DNA of 64,000 nucleotides from Halorubrum californiense DSM 19288. GTDB taxonomy: Archaea > Halobacteriota > Halobacteria > Halobacteriales > Haloferacaceae. Position 1 is the stretch's first letter; every line of letters begins with the position of its first letter. The DNA lies in the NCBI RefSeq assembly GCF_000336875.1, contig NZ_AOJK01000036.1:129587-193586 (forward strand), in the 5' to 3' direction. This document shows, piece after piece, positions 8,160 through 17,194 of the stretch. Made by a program: the position numbers and the translations under genes. The notes under the pieces were generated by a model. It worked only from the letters and a program-made list of their open reading frames with translations, made no database searches and had not been told where the DNA came from.

Positions 8160-9977
8160 TCAGGGACCGAAGGCCTCGTTGAGGCGAGTCCGGAACTCGT
8201 CGAGCTCGTCGAGGTGGTCGTTTATCTCCTCGATCTCGGCGGTGACGTCGTCGAGGTCGTCGCCGAGACGGCTCTCGATGTCGGTGAGCCGCGAATCGAC
8301 CTCCGCGAGGTCGTCCCACAGGTCGTCGAACTCCTCGTCGAAGCGGTCGAGCCCGGATTCCACGTCGTCGATGCGCTCCGCGGCGTCTGCGGCGCGGTCC
8401 TCGGCGCCCTCGGCCCGTTCCTCGGCGTTCTCCGCGCGCTCGGCCGCCCTGTCGACCTCCTCGTACAGCGTCTCGACGTCGTCGCCCAGGTCGTCGACCG
8501 TGTCTTCGACCGCGTCGGCCTGCCCTTCGACACGGCCGACGTCGGCGGCGAGGTCGTCGACGGTGCCCTCGACGGCGTCGACGGCGTCTTGAACCGATTC
8601 GACGCTCTCGTCGACCGATTCCACGTCCGCCTTGACAGCTTGGACGTCGTCCTCGACGTCGCGCACGTCGCCGTCGACCGTCTCCACGTCGTCCTCGACG
8701 GCGTCCACCCGTTCGTCGACCGCGTCGACCGCCTCGGAGGTGGATTCGACTGCGGAGTCGACGCGGTCGACGTCAGAGGCGATCGTGTCGCGCTCGTCGT
8801 CGGCGGCGTCGAGCCGGTCGTCGAGGGCGTCGACCTCGGACTCGACGTCGTCGACACGCTCGTCGATCCCGTCGAGAATCTCTCGCGCCGTCCCCTCGCC
8901 GTCGATGAACTCCGCGAGCGCGTCGGCGTACGCCTCGATGTCGGCCACGCTCGACTGTAAGCGGGCGATCCGCACGTCGACGCTGCGCGGCACGCCGCCC
9001 CCGAGGGCCTCCTCGATGGTCTCGATATCCTCCTCGTCGGCCGCGCCGGATCGGATCTCGGCCGCCAACGCCGCCGCGAGGCCGCCCTCGCCCGGCAGAT
9101 TCGCGGTCTCGGCGTGCTCGTCCGCTGCCGTCCCATCATCAACGTCGCGCTCTCGTTCCTCGTCGAGCGGGTCCTCAGCACCCGTCTCTCCGGTGCCAGG
9201 CGCTTCGTCGGGCTCCTCGTCTATCGGTTCGGGTTCCACTTCAGTCTCCGCCTCCGTCGCTGCGCCGACCGGGTCGCCCTCGTGAGCGGTCACCGCTGCG
9301 GTGCCCTCGCTGACGGCACGGGGTTCGGGAGCGTCGGACTCGTCGTCGAGTTCCGATTCGTCGTCGACATCCGGCTCCTCCCCGTCAGCGCCGGGCTCCT
9401 CGTCGTCAGCATCCGGTTCCACGCTGACTTCCGGCGCCTCGGCGGGCTCCGCGTCGGCTTCCTCGGTCTCGTGCGCCTCAGTAGGCTCTTCCGCGGGATC
9501 TTCCGGCAACAGTTCGTCGTCTTCCGCCATCCCGGGGAGGGTCGCGCGGTCGCCGGAGAGTACCTCACGGACCGCGTCCGTGTCGCCGGCGCCGAGGACG
9601 TCCTCTATCTCCTCGCCGGCCGGGACGTGTTCGATCACCGGCGTCCCGAGGAACCCGTCGAGGTCGGGGTCGTCGTCGCGGATCCCGAACACCGTCTCGA
9701 CGGTCTCGTCGGGGTCGATCACCCGTTCGAACTCCACCCGGTGGTCCTTGTACGCCGTCCAGTTCTCGCTCTCGTACTCCGGGTGGAACCCCACCCGGTC
9801 CATCGGGAACGACTCCGGGATCCGGTCGACGATACGCGCGCGCACGGGGTCCTCGCGGTGCGAGGAGAGGGTGTACATCACCGCGGGCACGGGGAACGCG
9901 TCGTCCGTGAAGGATTTCTCGACGCGGATGCCGTCCTCGTCGACGGTCGTGGCCGCCTCTGCCGTCCGTTCGCTCAT
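8160..9977 (-). CDS. Acidic coiled-coil protein with a conserved N-terminal domain
   Basis: A 605-residue soluble protein in three parts. Residues about 10-120 form a compact domain (FPVPAVMYTLSSHREDPV, PMDRVGFHPEYESENW) of unknown family. Residues about 140-310 are a low-complexity Glu/Asp/Ala/Pro linker. Residues about 350-600 are almost continuous heptad-like repeats (for example VDERVDAVEDDVETVDGD and AERAENAEERAEGAEDRA), predicting a long coiled coil. No membrane segment or signal peptide is seen. Structural, tethering or chromosome-associated roles are possible but not shown. The ATG at 9977 is the first codon of the conserved domain's frame. The similar-looking long frames on the other strand are composition shadows of the repeats. 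Confidence 0.7.
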   Translation of the reverse strand: MSERTAEAATTVDEDGIRVEKSFTDDAFPVPAVMYTLSSHREDPVRARIVDRIPESFPMDRVGFHPEYESENWTAYKDHRVEFERVIDPDETVETVFGIRDDDPDLDGFLGTPVIEHVPAGEEIEDVLGAGDTDAVREVLSGDRATLPGMAEDDELLPEDPAEEPTEAHETEEADAEPAEAPEVSVEPDADDEEPGADGEEPDVDDESELDDESDAPEPRAVSEGTAAVTAHEGDPVGAATEAETEVEPEPIDEEPDEAPGTGETGAEDPLDEERERDVDDGTAADEHAETANLPGEGGLAAALAAEIRSGAADEEDIETIEEALGGGVPRSVDVRIARLQSSVADIEAYADALAEFIDGEGTAREILDGIDERVDDVESEVDALDDRLDAADDERDTIASDVDRVDSAVESTSEAVDAVDERVDAVEDDVETVDGDVRDVEDDVQAVKADVESVDESVESVQDAVDAVEGTVDDLAADVGRVEGQADAVEDTVDDLGDDVETLYEEVDRAAERAENAEERAEGAEDRAADAAERIDDVESGLDRFDEEFDDLWDDLAEVDSRLTDIESRLGDDLDDVTAEIEEINDHLDELDEFRTRLNEAFGP

Positions 9978-10070
9978 ACTTCACGGTCCCGGAGCAGGGG
10001 CTTAAATTCCACGGGCCGGCTTTCGTGGGTGATAACCGAACCGCCGCGGAAACGCCCGCTCGACTCCGAT

Positions 10071-10904
10071 TTACAGGTCGATTCGGTCGCCGATCTCGAC
10101 TATCTCCAGTCGGCTCGGCGACTCGTAGCTCCGCACGTGGTCGTGGAGCGCGGTCGGGTCGGCGGTCAACCCCTTCCACATGTCCCAGTGGGTCGGCACC
10201 AGCCGGTCGAGGCCGAGGTCGTTCGCGGCCGCCGCGATTTCGTTCTCGTCGCTGTACCACTTCGTCTGTACGGGCTCGCCCGTCTCCTTGTCCGGAACTG
10301 TGCCCTCGGAGCCGAACGCGAGGATCCCGAGGTCGACGTCGAATCGCTCCGCGAGCCCCGCGAACGACGGCGAGGGCTTGCTGTCCCCAGCGTGGAACAC
10401 CGTCCCGGCCTCGTGTTCGATCACGTAGCCAACGGGATGCGTGGCGTCCGAGTCCTGTGTTTCGACGACGTGAACCGTGAACTCGCCGATCCGCAGCTCG
10501 TCGCCCTCCGTCACCTCGGTGAACTGGGCGTCGTCGACCGCGTACTCGTCGGTCCACGCCTCCTCCTCGCGCGCGACCGCGAGCGAGTCGTCGGGCGCGA
10601 TCAGGTCGGCGTCGGTGTTCTCCAAGATTGGCGCTTGCGACGGCCCGTGAACGTGATCCGTGTGTTCGTGGGTGGCCAACACGGCGTCCGCCGTGTCCAC
10701 GTCGGCCGGATCGAAGGGAACCGGGATCATCCTGATCGTCCGCGGCGGGTCGCCCGTACCGACGTACGGGTCGATCCAGAGGACGGTCCCCTCGCTCCCC
10801 TTGATCGCGAAGCCGTTACAGCCCAGGTACCACAGTGCCACCGTGTCGGGATCGGCGTCCGCGACCGCGCGCGGCAGCCAGTCGCCCCAGTCGGAGTCTG
10901 TCAT
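10071..10904 (-). CDS. MBL-fold metal-dependent hydrolase, UlaG-like
   Basis: A 277-residue metallo-beta-lactamase-fold protein. The hallmark HxHxDH motif is present in ATHEHTDHVHG, with further metal ligands suggested by VFHAGDSKPS and the distal PTHWDM. The order resembles UlaG-type lactonases and related hydrolases (N-terminal WYLGCNGFAIKG, WIDPYVG). The substrate is unknown. ATG 10904 is preferred over the upstream in-frame ATG at 10973 because homology starts about 20 residues after it and because an AT-rich element at roughly 10929-10938 would serve as a TATA box about 27-34 nt upstream of a leaderless start. Confidence 0.8.
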   Translation of the reverse strand: MTDSDWGDWLPRAVADADPDTVALWYLGCNGFAIKGSEGTVLWIDPYVGTGDPPRTIRMIPVPFDPADVDTADAVLATHEHTDHVHGPSQAPILENTDADLIAPDDSLAVAREEEAWTDEYAVDDAQFTEVTEGDELRIGEFTVHVVETQDSDATHPVGYVIEHEAGTVFHAGDSKPSPSFAGLAERFDVDLGILAFGSEGTVPDKETGEPVQTKWYSDENEIAAAANDLGLDRLVPTHWDMWKGLTADPTALHDHVRSYESPSRLEIVEIGDRIDL

Positions 10905-11123
10905 ATCCGGTGCTGCGTGAGCGCCGATGGTAATAATTCCGGAGTGAGCCCGAGTTCGCTCGGGTGGATCCAAATCTGTCGCATATGAGACAACAGAAAT
11001 GTGCCCGAGACGGAACGTGTAAATTCTATATCGCTATATTTAATTGGGCTATCGAGCGACGGGAGAACACCCAGTCTCGAACGGACCCAGAACGGCCGCG
11101 ACGGAGGTCGCTACCGTCGACGG

Positions 11124-11777
11124 TCACCCGCGAAAGAGGTTGACGACTTCGTCGACGACGTCCGACTCGACGGCGAGGATGTACTGCTCCGACGGTTCGA
11201 GCAGCGTGTCGGGACCGGCGAGCGACTCTCGGTCTGACGTGGAGATGAGGAGGCTCCCGGCCGGAAGGGCGATCTCGTCGAGGCGACGTCCCGCGACGGG
11301 GGCCGACTCGGCGACCGTCACCTCGATGATGTCGAGGTCGGCCGTGGGGAACACCAGCTTCCGGATCTCTTCGCCGGTGAGCATATCGGCCGCGTGGTCA
11401 CCGCCGAGCGACTGCGGGAGCAGCGTGGCGTCGACGACCTCGTCGTGCCCCCCACCGGTCCGGGACTCCGACCTGGCGAGGGTCCGGATGGTCGGCGCGA
11501 GGTGGTGTGCGGTCAGACAGATCTCCATGTTCGTCTCCGTCTCGTCCGTCAGCGCCGCGATCGCGTCGGCGCGCTGGACATCGGCCTGTCTGAGGATCGA
11601 CTGCTCGGTGGCGTCCCCGTGGATCACCGGCCCGAGGTACGCGTCGGCGAGCTCCTCGACGCGGTCCTCGTCGATCTCGATCAGCAACACCTCGTGCCCC
11701 TGTTCGGTGAGGTTCTCCGCGGTCTGGAGTCCGACGCGCCCGCCGCCGCCGATGACGAACCGTTTCGACTGGGCCAT
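11124..11777 (-). CDS. TrkA-type NAD-binding regulatory protein (RCK_N + RCK_C)
   Basis: A 217-residue protein. The N-terminal Rossmann domain (RCK_N) has GGGGRVG at about 10-16 and an acidic end of strand 2 (LLIEIDEDR). The C-terminal RCK_C domain begins near residue 135. Proteins of this kind sense NAD(H), ATP or cyclic dinucleotides and gate cation channels or other transporters. It is divergently arranged to an APC transporter, and a paralog of the same 217-residue length follows that transporter, so the natural partner may be the transporter rather than a K+ channel (inference). Confidence 0.82.
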   Translation of the reverse strand: MAQSKRFVIGGGGRVGLQTAENLTEQGHEVLLIEIDEDRVEELADAYLGPVIHGDATEQSILRQADVQRADAIAALTDETETNMEICLTAHHLAPTIRTLARSESRTGGGHDEVVDATLLPQSLGGDHAADMLTGEEIRKLVFPTADLDIIEVTVAESAPVAGRRLDEIALPAGSLLISTSDRESLAGPDTLLEPSEQYILAVESDVVDEVVNLFRG

Positions 11778-11913
11778 CGTGTCGCGACTCGGCGGCCGGC
11801 TCCTTTAATTCGACCTCGATTCCTGTGCGTCCGGAACTGGGCCGGTGGGCGCCTCACCGCGCGAGGTGTATCAGTTTCCCCCACGATTTCGAGAATCCCG
11901 AACTCACCCGAGG

Positions 11914-11986
11914 CATAAAGTGCAAAGAATACGGTAGCTCGGAGCGTACGATGGACGACACGGGACACGACGACCCCGACCGATGA
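11914..11986 (+). promoter_or_regulatory. Putative promoter and 11-codon leader ORF of the APC transporter
   Basis: CATAAA at 11914-11919 is a plausible TATA box; transcription would then start near 11943. The first ATG after that (11951) opens an 11-residue frame (MDDTGHDDPDR) whose TGA at 11984-11986 overlaps the transporter ATG at 11983 by 4 nt. This could be a translated leader peptide coupled to the transporter. The overlap itself follows automatically from the ATGA start, so only the in-frame ATG close to the predicted transcription start is informative. Confidence 0.4.
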
Positions 11987-13437
11987 GCGGGAGCCAGACC
12001 CGGTCCCCCGAGGCCGAACTCGGATTGCTCGACGCGACGATGATCGGCATGGGGGCGATGATCGGTGCTGGCATCTTCGTACTGACCGGACTCGCTGCGG
12101 AGATAGCCGGTCCGGCGGCGATCGTCGTCTTCGCGCTGAACGGAGTCGTCACCGCGTTCACCGGGCTCTCGTACGCCGAACTCGCCAGCTCGATCCCGAA
12201 GAGCGGCGGCGGGTACGCGTTCGTCCGGGAGATATTCGACGACCTCTCGTCGTTCATCATGGGGTGGATGCTCTGGTTCGCGTACATGATCGCCGGCGCC
12301 CTCTACGCGCTGGGGTTCGCGCCGAACTTCCTCGAACTGCTCCACGTCTACGGGGTCGTCGCCCCGCCGGACGAGATCGGGGCCGTCGCCCTTCCGGTGG
12401 TCGACGCGGCGGTCGCGCCCGCCTTCCTCTTGGCGTTCGTCGCCGTCTTCGCGTTGGTGGCGCTCAACGCCGTCTCCACGGCCGCCAGCGGAAAGGCCGA
12501 GACGGTGTTCACGGTCATCAAGGTGAGCATCCTCGTGGTGTTCGTCGGCTTCGGGGTGGCGTCGCCGATGTTCTCGGGCGCCGAGTTCCAGCCGCTGTTC
12601 CCCGCCGCCAGCGGCGCGGGCGCCGTCCTGCCGGCGATGGGGCTCACGTTCATCGCCTTCGAGGGGTACGACCTCATCACGACCGTCACCGAGGAGGTGA
12701 AGAACCCCCGAGAGAACATTCCGAAGGCGATCTTCGTGAGCCTCGCCGTGACCGTGGTCGTCTACTTGGCCGTGGTCACCGTCGCCGTCGGGACGCTCGG
12801 GGCCGACGGGCTCGCCGAGGCGGGAGAGGCCGGGATCGCCACGGCGGCGACGTCGTTCATGCCGACCGGGCTGCCGATCATCCAGAACGGGGGCGCGCTG
12901 GTCGTCTTCGGCGCGGTGTTCTCGACGCTGACGGCGCTGAACGCGGTCGTGATCGCCTCCTCGCGGGTCGCGTTCTCGATGGGACGCGAGGGGCAGCTGC
13001 TCCCCTCGTTCGGCCAGATTCACCACCGGTACGGGACGCCGTTCGTCGCGATCCTCGCGAGCGCCGTGGTCATGTTGGGCTCCGTCGCGCTACCGACCCA
13101 GAGCGCGGGCAACATGTCGAGCCTCTTCTTCCTGCTCTCGTTCGTCATCGTCAACGTCGCCGCGATCCGGCTGCGACGGGAGCGACCCGACATGCACCGG
13201 CCCTACGAGATGCCGTTCTATCCGGCTCCGCCGCTGATCGGCATCGCGCTCAACTTGGTCTTGACCGGGGTCCTCGTGGAGTACCTGCTGCGGACGGACC
13301 CGCTGGCGCTGGCGCTCAGCGCGGCGTGGATCCTGCTCGGCGGTGTCGCGTACCTCGCGCTCAACAGACTACGGGCGGACCCGGACGCGGACTCGCCGGC
13401 GACGGAGGCGACCCCCGCGCCGAACGCGGAGGACTGA
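11983..13437 (+). CDS. APC-superfamily amino acid transporter
   Basis: A 484-residue membrane protein with about twelve hydrophobic segments. The first helix carries the substrate-site signature of the APC fold, MIGMGAMIGAGIFVLTG (about 20-36), followed by YAELASSIPKSGGGYAFV. It resembles cationic or neutral amino acid permeases of haloarchaea. Its N-terminus is short and it lacks a C-terminal Usp or TrkA domain, which in other archaeal relatives can be fused; here two stand-alone TrkA-type proteins flank the gene. The start at 11983 follows a possible short leader ORF. The TrkA gene after it begins 4 nt downstream, so the two form an operon. Confidence 0.85.
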   Translation: MSGSQTRSPEAELGLLDATMIGMGAMIGAGIFVLTGLAAEIAGPAAIVVFALNGVVTAFTGLSYAELASSIPKSGGGYAFVREIFDDLSSFIMGWMLWFAYMIAGALYALGFAPNFLELLHVYGVVAPPDEIGAVALPVVDAAVAPAFLLAFVAVFALVALNAVSTAASGKAETVFTVIKVSILVVFVGFGVASPMFSGAEFQPLFPAASGAGAVLPAMGLTFIAFEGYDLITTVTEEVKNPRENIPKAIFVSLAVTVVVYLAVVTVAVGTLGADGLAEAGEAGIATAATSFMPTGLPIIQNGGALVVFGAVFSTLTALNAVVIASSRVAFSMGREGQLLPSFGQIHHRYGTPFVAILASAVVMLGSVALPTQSAGNMSSLFFLLSFVIVNVAAIRLRRERPDMHRPYEMPFYPAPPLIGIALNLVLTGVLVEYLLRTDPLALALSAAWILLGGVAYLALNRLRADPDADSPATEATPAPNAED

Positions 13438-13441
13438 ACTC

Positions 13442-14095
13442 ATGACAGGCTCACTCGACATTGTGATCGCGGGCGGCGGGCGCGTCGGCTTCCAAACGGC
13501 TGAGATCCTCGCGGACCGCGGCCACGAGGTGACGATCGTCGAACGCGACGAGCGCGTCGTCTCCGAGATCGCCGACGAGTACGTCGCGACGGTGATCCGC
13601 GGCGACGCGACGAACCCCGACATCATCGAGCAGGCGGGCATCGAGCGGGCGGACGCCGTCGCGGCGCTCACCGGAGAGACGGGGCTGAACCTCGCCGTCT
13701 GTCTGGCCGCCGCGGAGCTGTCCCCCGAGATCCGGACGGTCGCTCGCATCGACCGCGAAGCCGGCGAGGCGTACACGCGGTTCGTCGACGCGGTGTTGTT
13801 CCCGGAGCGAGCCGGCGCCCGCGTGGCGGCGAACGAGGTTGTCGGCGACGACGTCCAAACGCTGGCGGACGTGACCGGGAACCTCGACATCATGCTCGTC
13901 CGCGTCGCGGAGGGCGCGCCGGCCGCCGGCAAGTCGCTCTCGACGGTGCGGTTCCCGACCGGGGCGGTGGTCGTCTCAGCCGCAGACGCGCACCGGGTCG
14001 CCGGCTCCGACACGACGCTCACGCCGGGGAAGCGCTACGTCGTCGCCGTCGAGCCGGACGTCGCCGACGAGGTGCTGAACCTCCTTCAAGGGTGA
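13442..14095 (+). CDS. TrkA-type NAD-binding regulatory protein, second paralog
   Basis: A 217-residue RCK_N + RCK_C protein, clearly paralogous to the one at 11124-11777 (same length, same GGGGRVG... RGDATNPDIIEQAGIERADA... layout and a shared DVxDEVLNLLQG/VVNLFRG end). The Gly-rich loop is intact (AGGGRVGFQTAE). It lies 4 nt after the APC transporter and is probably co-expressed with it, acting as its ligand-sensing regulatory subunit (inference). The ATG at 13442 is chosen because residues upstream in the same frame are Arg/Thr-rich shadow sequence within the transporter gene. Confidence 0.82.
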   Translation: MTGSLDIVIAGGGRVGFQTAEILADRGHEVTIVERDERVVSEIADEYVATVIRGDATNPDIIEQAGIERADAVAALTGETGLNLAVCLAAAELSPEIRTVARIDREAGEAYTRFVDAVLFPERAGARVAANEVVGDDVQTLADVTGNLDIMLVRVAEGAPAAGKSLSTVRFPTGAVVVSAADAHRVAGSDTTLTPGKRYVVAVEPDVADEVLNLLQG

Positions 14096-14122
14096 AGAGA
14101 GCCCGGAGGCGGTCGCGGTCGC

Positions 14123-15469
14123 CTACCTCCGGCCGGGCGTCCACTCGGCGCCGTCGAGTTCGCGGTGGGTGAAGGGAACGGCGTCCTCGCCGCTGTAGCT
14201 GGCGACGAGGTGGCCGTCGCCCTCGAGGTAGTACTTGTACGTGGTGAGGCCCTCCAGTCCGACCGGGCCGCGGGCGTGGATCTTCCCGGTCGAGATGCCG
14301 ACCTCCGCGCCGAGCCCGTAGCGGTAGCCGTCCGCGAACCGCGTGGAGGCGTTGTGGAAGACGCTCGCGGCGTCGACGCCCGTCATGAACGCCTCCGCAG
14401 TCTCCGCGTCCTCGGTGAGGATCGACTCGGTGTGTTTCGAGCCGTGGTGGTTGACGTGTTCGACCGCGGCGTAGGTGTCGTCGACGACCCTGATCGACAG
14501 TTCGAGGTCGCCGTACTCGGTGTCCCAGTCGTCGTCGGTCGCGGGGTCGACGTCGACGACCTCCCGGGTCCGCTCGTCCCCGCGCAGTTCGACGCCCGCT
14601 TCCTCGTAGCGCGCGACGAGGCCGGGGAGGAAGTCGTCCGCGACGGACTCGTGGACGAGCAGCGTCTCGACGGCGTTGCACACCGCCGGGTACTGGACCT
14701 TCGCGTCGAAGGCGACCTCCTCGGCCATCTCCAAGTCGGCCGCCTCGTCGACGTAGACGTGGCAGATCCCCTCCGTGTGGCCCAGCACGGGGATCTGCGT
14801 GGTCTCCTGAATATAGGAGACGAACTCCGAGGAGCCGCGCGGCATCACGAGGTCGACGCGGTCGTCGAGTTCGAGGAGCCGGTCGACCTCTTCGTGGGCC
14901 TCGATGAGCGCCGCCCACCCGTCCGGCAGGTCCGCGGTCGCCTCGACGATCGCCTCGTGGAGGACCCGGTTCGACTCGCTGGCTTCGCTGCCGCCCTTGA
15001 GGACGACGGCGTTGCCGGACTTCAGCGCGAGCGCCGCGATCTGGACCAAGGCGTCGGGGCGCGACTCGAACACCGTCGCGACGACGCCGATCGGGACGGC
15101 GACCCGGTACAGCTCCAAGTCCTCGTCGAGCTCGCGCGCCGACAGCGTCTCGCCGAGCGGGTCGTCCTGCTCTGCGACGGACTCGACCATCGACGCTATC
15201 TCCTCGACCTTCGTCGCGTCGAGCTTCAGGCGGTCGACGAGGGCCTGCGTGTACTCGCCGTCCGCGAGCATCGCCTCGGCCTCCTCGACGTCGACGGCGT
15301 TCGCCGCCAAGATCTCGGCCTCCCGCTCGCGGATCTCGTCGGCGATCGACCGAAGCGCCTCGTTCCGCGTCGCCTCGTCGGCGTTCGCGAGCCGCAGGGC
15401 CGCTCGCTCGGCCCGGCGTGCCAGTTCGTCGGTGCTCCCTTCCACGTCCGTGGTGTGGCTCTCACTCAT
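14123..15469 (-). CDS. proA: Glutamate-5-semialdehyde dehydrogenase (gamma-glutamyl phosphate reductase)
   Basis: A 448-residue enzyme that reduces gamma-glutamyl phosphate with NADPH in proline synthesis. The ALDH-like fold is recognisable, with the catalytic Cys in [15 protein letters not shown] and conserved stretches VVLKGGSEA and GRGVGTVED-type region replaced by the haloarchaeal equivalent near [17 protein letters not shown]. It is the last gene of proC-proB-proA. Its ATG at 15469 overlaps the proB stop by 8 nt; GGTGA seven bases ahead can serve as Shine-Dalgarno. A GTG at 15478 is an alternative start three codons upstream. Confidence 0.93.
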   Translation of the reverse strand: MSESHTTDVEGSTDELARRAERAALRLANADEATRNEALRSIADEIREREAEILAANAVDVEEAEAMLADGEYTQALVDRLKLDATKVEEIASMVESVAEQDDPLGETLSARELDEDLELYRVAVPIGVVATVFESRPDALVQIAALALKSGNAVVLKGGSEASESNRVLHEAIVEATADLPDGWAALIEAHEEVDRLLELDDRVDLVMPRGSSEFVSYIQETTQIPVLGHTEGICHVYVDEAADLEMAEEVAFDAKVQYPAVCNAVETLLVHESVADDFLPGLVARYEEAGVELRGDERTREVVDVDPATDDDWDTEYGDLELSIRVVDDTYAAVEHVNHHGSKHTESILTEDAETAEAFMTGVDAASVFHNASTRFADGYRYGLGAEVGISTGKIHARGPVGLEGLTTYKYYLEGDGHLVASYSGEDAVPFTHRELDGAEWTPGRR

Positions 15470-16337
15470 GTTCGTCACCCGTCTTCGGCACGAATAGCGT
15501 GCCCGTCGGCTTACCCGCTGCGATCTGCGCTAACACGTCGCGTTCGGCCGATCCCGCGATGATCGCCGGGATTCCGTTACGGCTCACGTCGTGGGCGCCC
15601 TCAACCTTCGTCCGGATGCCGCCGAAGTCCGTCTCGGTGCCGTCGCCGACGATCTCGCGGAGCCGCTCGTAACCGTCGTCGACCGCCTCGATCAGCTCCG
15701 CGCCGTCGTCGCGCTTCGGGTTCCCGGTGTAGACGCCGTCGACGTCGGTGAGCGTCACGAGGAGGTCGGCGTCGAGCCCGATCGCGATCGACGCCGACAG
15801 CATGTCGTTGTCGCCGATCCGTAGCTCGTCGGTCGCCACCGCGTCGTTCTCGTTGACGACCGGAACGACCCCCCACGACAGCAGCGTCTCGACGGTGTTG
15901 GTGAAGTTGTCGAAGCGCTCGGGCGCGTCGAGGTCGGTCCCGGTCACGAGTATCTGCGCCACGTCCTGGTCGAACCGCTCGAAGCTCTGCGTGTAGTGAC
16001 GCATCAGCAGCCCCTGCCCCACCGTCGAGAGCGCTTGGCTCTCCGCGATGGAGTCGACGCCGTCGCGCGACTCCGGCCCCTCGTCGAGCCGGCCCGTCCC
16101 GGCGCCGACGGCCCCCGACGACACCAGCACGATCTCCGTGCCGCGCTCGCGGAGGTCCATCACGTCGGCGACGAGCTTGTCGAGCTTCACGCGGTCGAGC
16201 CGGGAGTCCTCGTCGGTCAGGGAGTTCGTTCCCGCCTTGACGATCACGCGGTCGGCCGCGGCCGCCTCCCGTCGGGCCGCCTCGACCCGCTCGCCGTCGG
16301 TCGCGCCGACCCGCTCGACGCCCGCGTCTTCAGGCAT
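15462..16337 (-). CDS. proB: Glutamate 5-kinase
   Basis: A 291-residue amino acid kinase that phosphorylates glutamate in the first step of proline synthesis. The N-terminal half shows [13 protein letters not shown] and [15 protein letters not shown], the substrate and ATP sites of the AAK fold; [17 protein letters not shown] is the conserved glutamate/ATP-binding region. The C-terminal PUA domain of the Escherichia coli enzyme is absent, as expected for short archaeal versions. Both ends overlap neighbouring genes by 8 nt (proC upstream, proA downstream), which implies tight translational coupling and stoichiometric synthesis, sensible because ProB and ProA channel an unstable intermediate. 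Confidence 0.93.
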   Translation of the reverse strand: MPEDAGVERVGATDGERVEAARREAAAADRVIVKAGTNSLTDEDSRLDRVKLDKLVADVMDLRERGTEIVLVSSGAVGAGTGRLDEGPESRDGVDSIAESQALSTVGQGLLMRHYTQSFERFDQDVAQILVTGTDLDAPERFDNFTNTVETLLSWGVVPVVNENDAVATDELRIGDNDMLSASIAIGLDADLLVTLTDVDGVYTGNPKRDDGAELIEAVDDGYERLREIVGDGTETDFGGIRTKVEGAHDVSRNGIPAIIAGSAERDVLAQIAAGKPTGTLFVPKTGDEHE

Positions 16338-17106
16338 CGTCGAACTCCGCGGCGAGTTCGCGGGACCGGCGCTCTGCGGCCGCGACGGCGTCCTCGACCG
16401 CCGCGTCGGCGTCGCTGTCCCACAGCACGTCCATCCCCTCTATCGTCGTCCCGTTGGGCGAGCAGACCGCGTCGATAAGTTCGTCGACGCTGCGGTCGTC
16501 GCGCAACACCGTCTCCGCGGCGCCCTTGAACGTCTGCGCGGCCAGCGTCTCCGCCTGCTCGGGGTCGAGCCCGCTGTCGATCCCGCCCTGCTTCATCGCG
16601 TCGATCAGGTAGAAGGTGAAGGCGGGTCCGCTGCCGTTGACCGCCGTCGAGACGTGCATCAGCGACTCGTCGACCTCGACGAACTCGCCGACCGCGTCGA
16701 GCATGGCGCGGACCTCGTCGGTGAGGCCCTCGTTCGTCGCCGCCGCGGCCATGTCCCCAGTCTCCGCCGCGAGGTTGGGCATGATCCGGACGACGGGCGC
16801 CTCCGTGCGCTCGGCGACGAACTCGCGGGGGAGCCCCGCGGCCAGCGTCACGATATGCTGGTCAGCGCGGAGTTCCAGGTCGTCGAGGACGGCCGGCGCC
16901 ACGTCGGGCTTCACCGCGAGGACGACGATGTCGGCGTCGCGCGCCGCCGACACGTCGTCGGTCGTCTCGTCGACGGCGTCTTCGATCGCGGCGAGCGCCT
17001 CGGGGTCGAGGTCGATCGCCGTGAGGTGGTACCCCTCCGCGCGGGCGAGGCCCCGCAGCAGGGCGCCCCCCATGTTCCCGCAGCCGATAACGCTCACTCG
17101 AGTCAT
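16330..17106 (-). CDS. proC: Pyrroline-5-carboxylate reductase
   Basis: A 258-residue NADPH-dependent enzyme completing proline synthesis. It has the Rossmann loop [15 protein letters not shown] at the N-terminus and the family's C-terminal dimer segment with [17 protein letters not shown] and [15 protein letters not shown], followed by VCSPNGTT (typically 'VxSPGGTT'). It is the first gene of the proline operon and its stop overlaps proB. The upstream gap is short (88 nt to a glycosyltransferase stop on the same strand) with AT-richer bases just ahead of the start (17107-17160), where the promoter probably lies. Confidence 0.93.
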   Translation of the reverse strand: MTRVSVIGCGNMGGALLRGLARAEGYHLTAIDLDPEALAAIEDAVDETTDDVSAARDADIVVLAVKPDVAPAVLDDLELRADQHIVTLAAGLPREFVAERTEAPVVRIMPNLAAETGDMAAAATNEGLTDEVRAMLDAVGEFVEVDESLMHVSTAVNGSGPAFTFYLIDAMKQGGIDSGLDPEQAETLAAQTFKGAAETVLRDDRSVDELIDAVCSPNGTTIEGMDVLWDSDADAAVEDAVAAAERRSRELAAEFDDA

Positions 17107-17194
17107 TTGCCTCTACGGAGGCGGTCGGGGGGCATACCAACTGCGGTTTTCGCAATTTTCCGAGACCGGCGGCCAGTCGGCCGCTCGGCGCCGC

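Noticed and set aside
10974-11123. AT-rich stretch with CTATATCGCTATATTTAATT, considered as promoter of an extra gene
   Set aside because: No credible coding frame follows in either direction before the flanking genes; it may be a distal promoter of the MBL gene but this cannot be supported.
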